Assembly: GCA_030544235.1 (NCBI GenBank)
Contig: CM060472.1
Coordinates: 21,152,654 to 21,216,653, forward strand
Direction: 5' to 3'
Length of the DNA stretch: 64,000 bases
Source of the DNA: Lepturacanthus savala
Taxonomy: Eukaryota > Chordata > Actinopteri > Scombriformes > Trichiuridae
In this document: positions 60,614 to 64,000 of the stretch, in pieces
Layout: every line of letters begins with the position of its first letter
Position numbering within the stretch: position 1 is the first letter of the stretch
Position numbers and translations under genes: made by a program
Notes under the pieces: generated by a model
Database searches by the model: none
The model's input: the letters and a program-made list of their open reading frames with translations, nothing else
Told to the model about the DNA's origin: nothing

Positions 60614-63600
60614 ATACAGCTGTGTTGTCACTATATTATTAGCTTTATATCTTAAGCTCATTTACAGGTCGTCACGCTGTGTGTGTCTCATGAGCACGAT
60701 TTCACACACGACTGGGGGCTGAAGGTTTATATAGATATTCACAACTTCGTCACGTACTTTGGAGCTTTCGCTAATAAACTACATCATCGTTGGCCCAGTT
60801 TTCATGAAAACAATCTTTTCTGATGAGCAGATTTTAATCAATTTCAATAGCAATATTATCACCAGCATTGATGGGAGTTCCATAACACTAAAACTGGGGG
60901 GTGGGAAATGTATTTTTTTAATTTCACAGGGGTGAAAGGTCTGTATTTCTGTTTTAAACAGGATGCCGTGGCAAGACATTAGGCAGTGATAGATAAAGTG
61001 TAAACCAACATAATAACACTTATTACTCCTTAAAGCTATTTCAAGTAGTCTTAACTGTATTTTCCTTGGAAAAAAAAAAACATTCAAGGCTGTTACCCTC
61101 GCTGAGAATTAAAGTGCTCAGGTTGATAATCAGGGATTATTGAGCAGCGGTGAGGAAAAACAGGCAAGAGGTGCAACTTAATCCACTGCGATTACCGACG
61201 CCTGCTTTGAAACGAGATGGATCAAAGCCCTAACTGCACTTTGCTCAACTTTCCATCACCATTAAGCAGCAGATTGTTTCTTTTTTTTCTTTTTTTCACC
61301 TCAGCGAGACCTCGCTAGGTGTTATTTGAAGCGTTGTCAGGGCCTGGTGGCGCAAGAGAAAGCCAAACGCGGCGGGCGGAGGCAACATATTATCGTTTTT
61401 TTCAGAATACCAGCGCTACACAGGCTCATTTGTCTTCGGGGTTGGGAGCCGTCGTCTTACCGCGGACGAGTCATGTAAAGCTCATACTAACTCAAGTGAT
61501 GGTCTCCCTACAAGTTCTGACAAGTTCATTTGGGTATAATTACTTGCCCCGCTCAGGTATTCTGTCGACATTTGTCACCGAGACACCCGCATTACTGGAT
61601 GAGATTAATTTGTCATATTTCTCCTGTTGAATATTTTTCCTTACTGTAACCGATCTAATCCTCACAGCTCAGCAGAGCATAGCAGCCTTCCCTTTACCTG
61701 CCGAGCTGTGTTTTTTTTTTTTTTTGCAGAGTGGACCACCTCCAGGCTTATTTATGTGAGTGGTTCCTGCACCCGTAGATAACGTCATTTAGCAGGACCC
61801 CGGAGTGCAGCCCCACCACTCCCATTCAGGCCTGACACCGGGCAGACGGATTTAACTCCCCTGCCCCTGACTCTGCACCACTTAAACTATGGGCCATTCC
61901 AGTCTCCATTAAGAGAATCGCTTCCTAATGAACCCTCTTCCTCGGGAGGAAGTGATTAATTGGAGTGGCCATCCAGGATTGCATTACCCAGCAACACCGC
62001 TCTCTGCGAAATGGGGCACACACAGGAATACAAAGCGAGCCGGTCGCTAGCTTGCTAACACTCTGCCTGATGTTACCAGGAAAACAGAGGCAGGGAGCCT
62101 CCATCATGGCTGTGAATGTCCTATTTCTGCGTTAAGCTAAATGGCGAGTTTTTCTGGCAGGAGTTATTATACTAATCCTTTGATTCATAGTGTCTGTTTG
62201 AAGTCTAAAAACACACACATCTCCATAGCGATCACTTGAGACTTACTTCAAGCACAGTGGAGATAAAGGGATTACGTTGGAAGGGATCATTAGGTCTTTT
62301 AATCAGTTTCACTTTCACTAAGGAAGCTACTGGGCCTCAAAACAAACCAAGACAACACCCTTTGGAGTCGAGCCATATAAAGAAAAGAGGCTCCACGAAA
62401 ACTGAAGTCATCAGACAAAAGCCATGGGAGCCATATGTTGGTGACACCATCTCCGCTGCCTCCTCTTCCCCAGGGCTCGGATCATGCCACACTCAGCAGT
62501 GTGTTGCCTCCATTTTGCTTTAACATATGGCGGAGCAGCGGCTGGAGAAGATCATGTGTTGCACAGGGGAGAGTTTTGACAGTCGCACGGCTCCATTGGC
62601 TCTGAGGGGGTTTCATTTGCTGGCAATGACACAGATGAGGATCAGGCAAAGTCTCCCCAGGGATCATCTCCATGCTGTGGAGGAAAGCTGTTTTATACAG
62701 TATTAATCCACTGATCTATGACTCAAAAACAGGCCCCATAAACTCCAGAAGGCCAAAGGCTACAGGAAAAGGCAGGTCATTTTGGACTTAATGATGTGGC
62801 TTGGTGGTTCGTGGGAAAACTTTGCTTGTCCTCAATGTCTTGACCTCCGGAGTCTCGCAGGAAATGAGTAAAAACCTTTGCCCCGGAAAAGGGTAAGGCT
62901 CTGCCACCTGTATACCTTCATGGATGGTTTCATCAAAAAAAAAAAAAAAAAACTAAGAGGATATAGACAGCCTGAACCCTTGACACCCTTGATGAGGTGG
63001 TGAGAAAAGCAGCGGAGAGTACTCAGAACGTAGAGAGAGGCTCCTGAGGACAGGTGAGACTGATTACAGCGACCGCCGGGGCTTTTTCAAGCTCATCTGA
63101 GCGCTCCGGCAGCCACCGCACATTCTCCGTGACCCGATCCCCGCGCAGCAAGATGCAACATGAAAAACCTGCCGCCGCACTCTAATTCATCAGCGACCTT
63201 TAGCCTGCATGCATGAATGGAGCTGAGCCTCTGAAGGAAGTGACACACCAACCTGTTGGCACGAGCCATGAAGGTCATTGTGGCTGAGGCTCTGAAAGAG
63301 ATGCCTCGGCAGCGGAGGAATGGACTCCATTGTTCGCACTTCATTTTCTGGTCAGCTGGCATTTGCTCTCTGATTAGCTCATTATGGTTCTCAATGGGCG
63401 GCAGGCAGCGCGGCCACCGGACGTGATGGAGCGTACCAGTCCACGAAAAAGATAGCTGCGTTCACAGATGTGCATGACAGATATTCTAAGGCTTTATCAC
63501 CCTGTTAATGAACTACAAATGATGATGATGACTGTAATTAGACCCATTTCATATGTACATGTTTGCCCGCACTGAGGAACAAGCAAATGATGTGTTGAGC

Positions 63601-64000
63601 CCTGGAGAAAATGTTTTTTCTGACAAGGCGAGTGACTATCTGTTATGGTGGTTTATAGGGATTGTTGGAGTTATTGCATGGCTTTATGCTGCATTAATAC
63701 CCAGCCGCCCACCCAAGCCTCTCCACAACAGCCGCATAATACACACACACAAAGACGATGGCACTCATTAGCCTTAGTCAAGTATAAATCGAAAGAGCCG
63801 ACACTCTTAAGTGACACGCCACAACACTGTCATTCTGTGAAGTCATCTGCTCGCATCAAAGGAAACATTAAGTAACTGTCAATTCCGGGCAGGGCTTGCT
63901 GTGCTCGGCGGTCTTAACAGCATCATTTTCTGCTTTTCAATTTGGGAAGCAGCGCTTTATGGCCACAGAAAACTGTCAAGGAAAGCAATAAACAGCGCCT
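60614..64000. other. non-coding stretch with several candidate regulatory blocks
   Basis: No recognised repeat apart from homopolymer runs (T at 61711-61725, A at about 62935-62951). 61090-62520 and 63060-63770 are complex, GC-richer and scattered with TAATTA/ATTAAT cores, the usual look of conserved developmental enhancers. The 72-codon ORF at 63553-63771 encodes a hydrophobic stretch (YLLWWFIGIVGVIAWLYAAL) but shows no family; 61319-61630 (103 codons) has no domain either. Confidence 0.35.

Noticed and set aside
1..64000. CRISPR array, operon, phage or plasmid features
   Set aside because: No regularly spaced repeats, no closely packed ORFs and no ribosome-binding pattern; the repeat families are those of fish.
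1..64000. tRNA, rRNA or known miRNA genes
   Set aside because: No full cloverleaf was found beyond the SINE A/B boxes, no rRNA core sequences, and none of the common vertebrate miRNA seeds I looked for by eye (let-7, miR-9, miR-124, miR-137).

Overview
The window reads as nuclear, non-coding DNA from a teleost fish, probably a percomorph. The basis is its repeat content: an L2-type LINE with the fish 3' tail that reads (reversed) GGCAAGGCAAG, a tRNA-derived SINE present in three copies, three deletion derivatives of one Tc1-like transposon, two short hAT-type elements with intact 8-bp target duplications, TTAA-flanked elements opening AAAGGTCC, and a Penelope-like (GIY-YIG) fragment. Family identities come from memory of fish repeats and from translated motifs; no database was searched. 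Nothing prokaryotic is visible: no operons, no ribosome-binding-site pattern, no long ORFs, no CRISPR array, no rRNA.

No protein-coding exon is supported. The longest ORF is 187 codons (18223-18786) and has no recognisable domain. ORFs with recognisable content are pieces of retroelements: 19291-20068 minus (L2 reverse transcriptase) and 32097-32309 plus (Penelope endonuclease).

Layout. 1-7.5 kb: unique AT-rich DNA with a more complex block near 5.0-6.3 kb. 7.5-13 kb: small repeat fragments, then a hairpin beside degenerate TTAGGG repeats (10.07-10.27 kb). 13-19 kb: mostly unique. 19.1-20.2 kb: decayed L2 LINE. 22.4 kb: an AT palindrome. 23.7-25.8 kb: a repeat cluster (hAT-type element, probable LTR-retrotransposon leader, Tc1 derivative, undetermined remnant). 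26-30.4 kb: old repeat fragments and a pair of palindromes. 31.9-32.5 kb: Penelope-like fragment. 36.5 kb: SINE. 38-41 kb: largely unique. 41.5-51.8 kb: second repeat-rich stretch (Tc1 derivative, hAT-type element, SINE, Tc1 derivative, TTAA element, SINE nested in a hAT-like remnant). 55.0-56.8 kb: two LINE pieces flanking a hAT-like insertion. 57-64 kb: mostly unique apart from small repeats.

Several unique blocks (about 2.7-3.06, 5.05-6.3, 39.5-40.3, 43.1-43.5, 47.5-48.4, 54.25-54.56, 60.1-60.5, 61.1-62.5 and 63.06-63.77 kb) are more complex and often more GC-rich than their surroundings, carry TAAT-type cores, and lack recognised repeats. They are candidates for conserved non-coding regulatory elements of a gene desert or large intron, but this cannot be shown from one sequence. 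I did not find a new biological system. The most informative observations are the decayed Penelope fragment, transposons with readable insertion footprints, a nested insertion, and several unusual palindromes.
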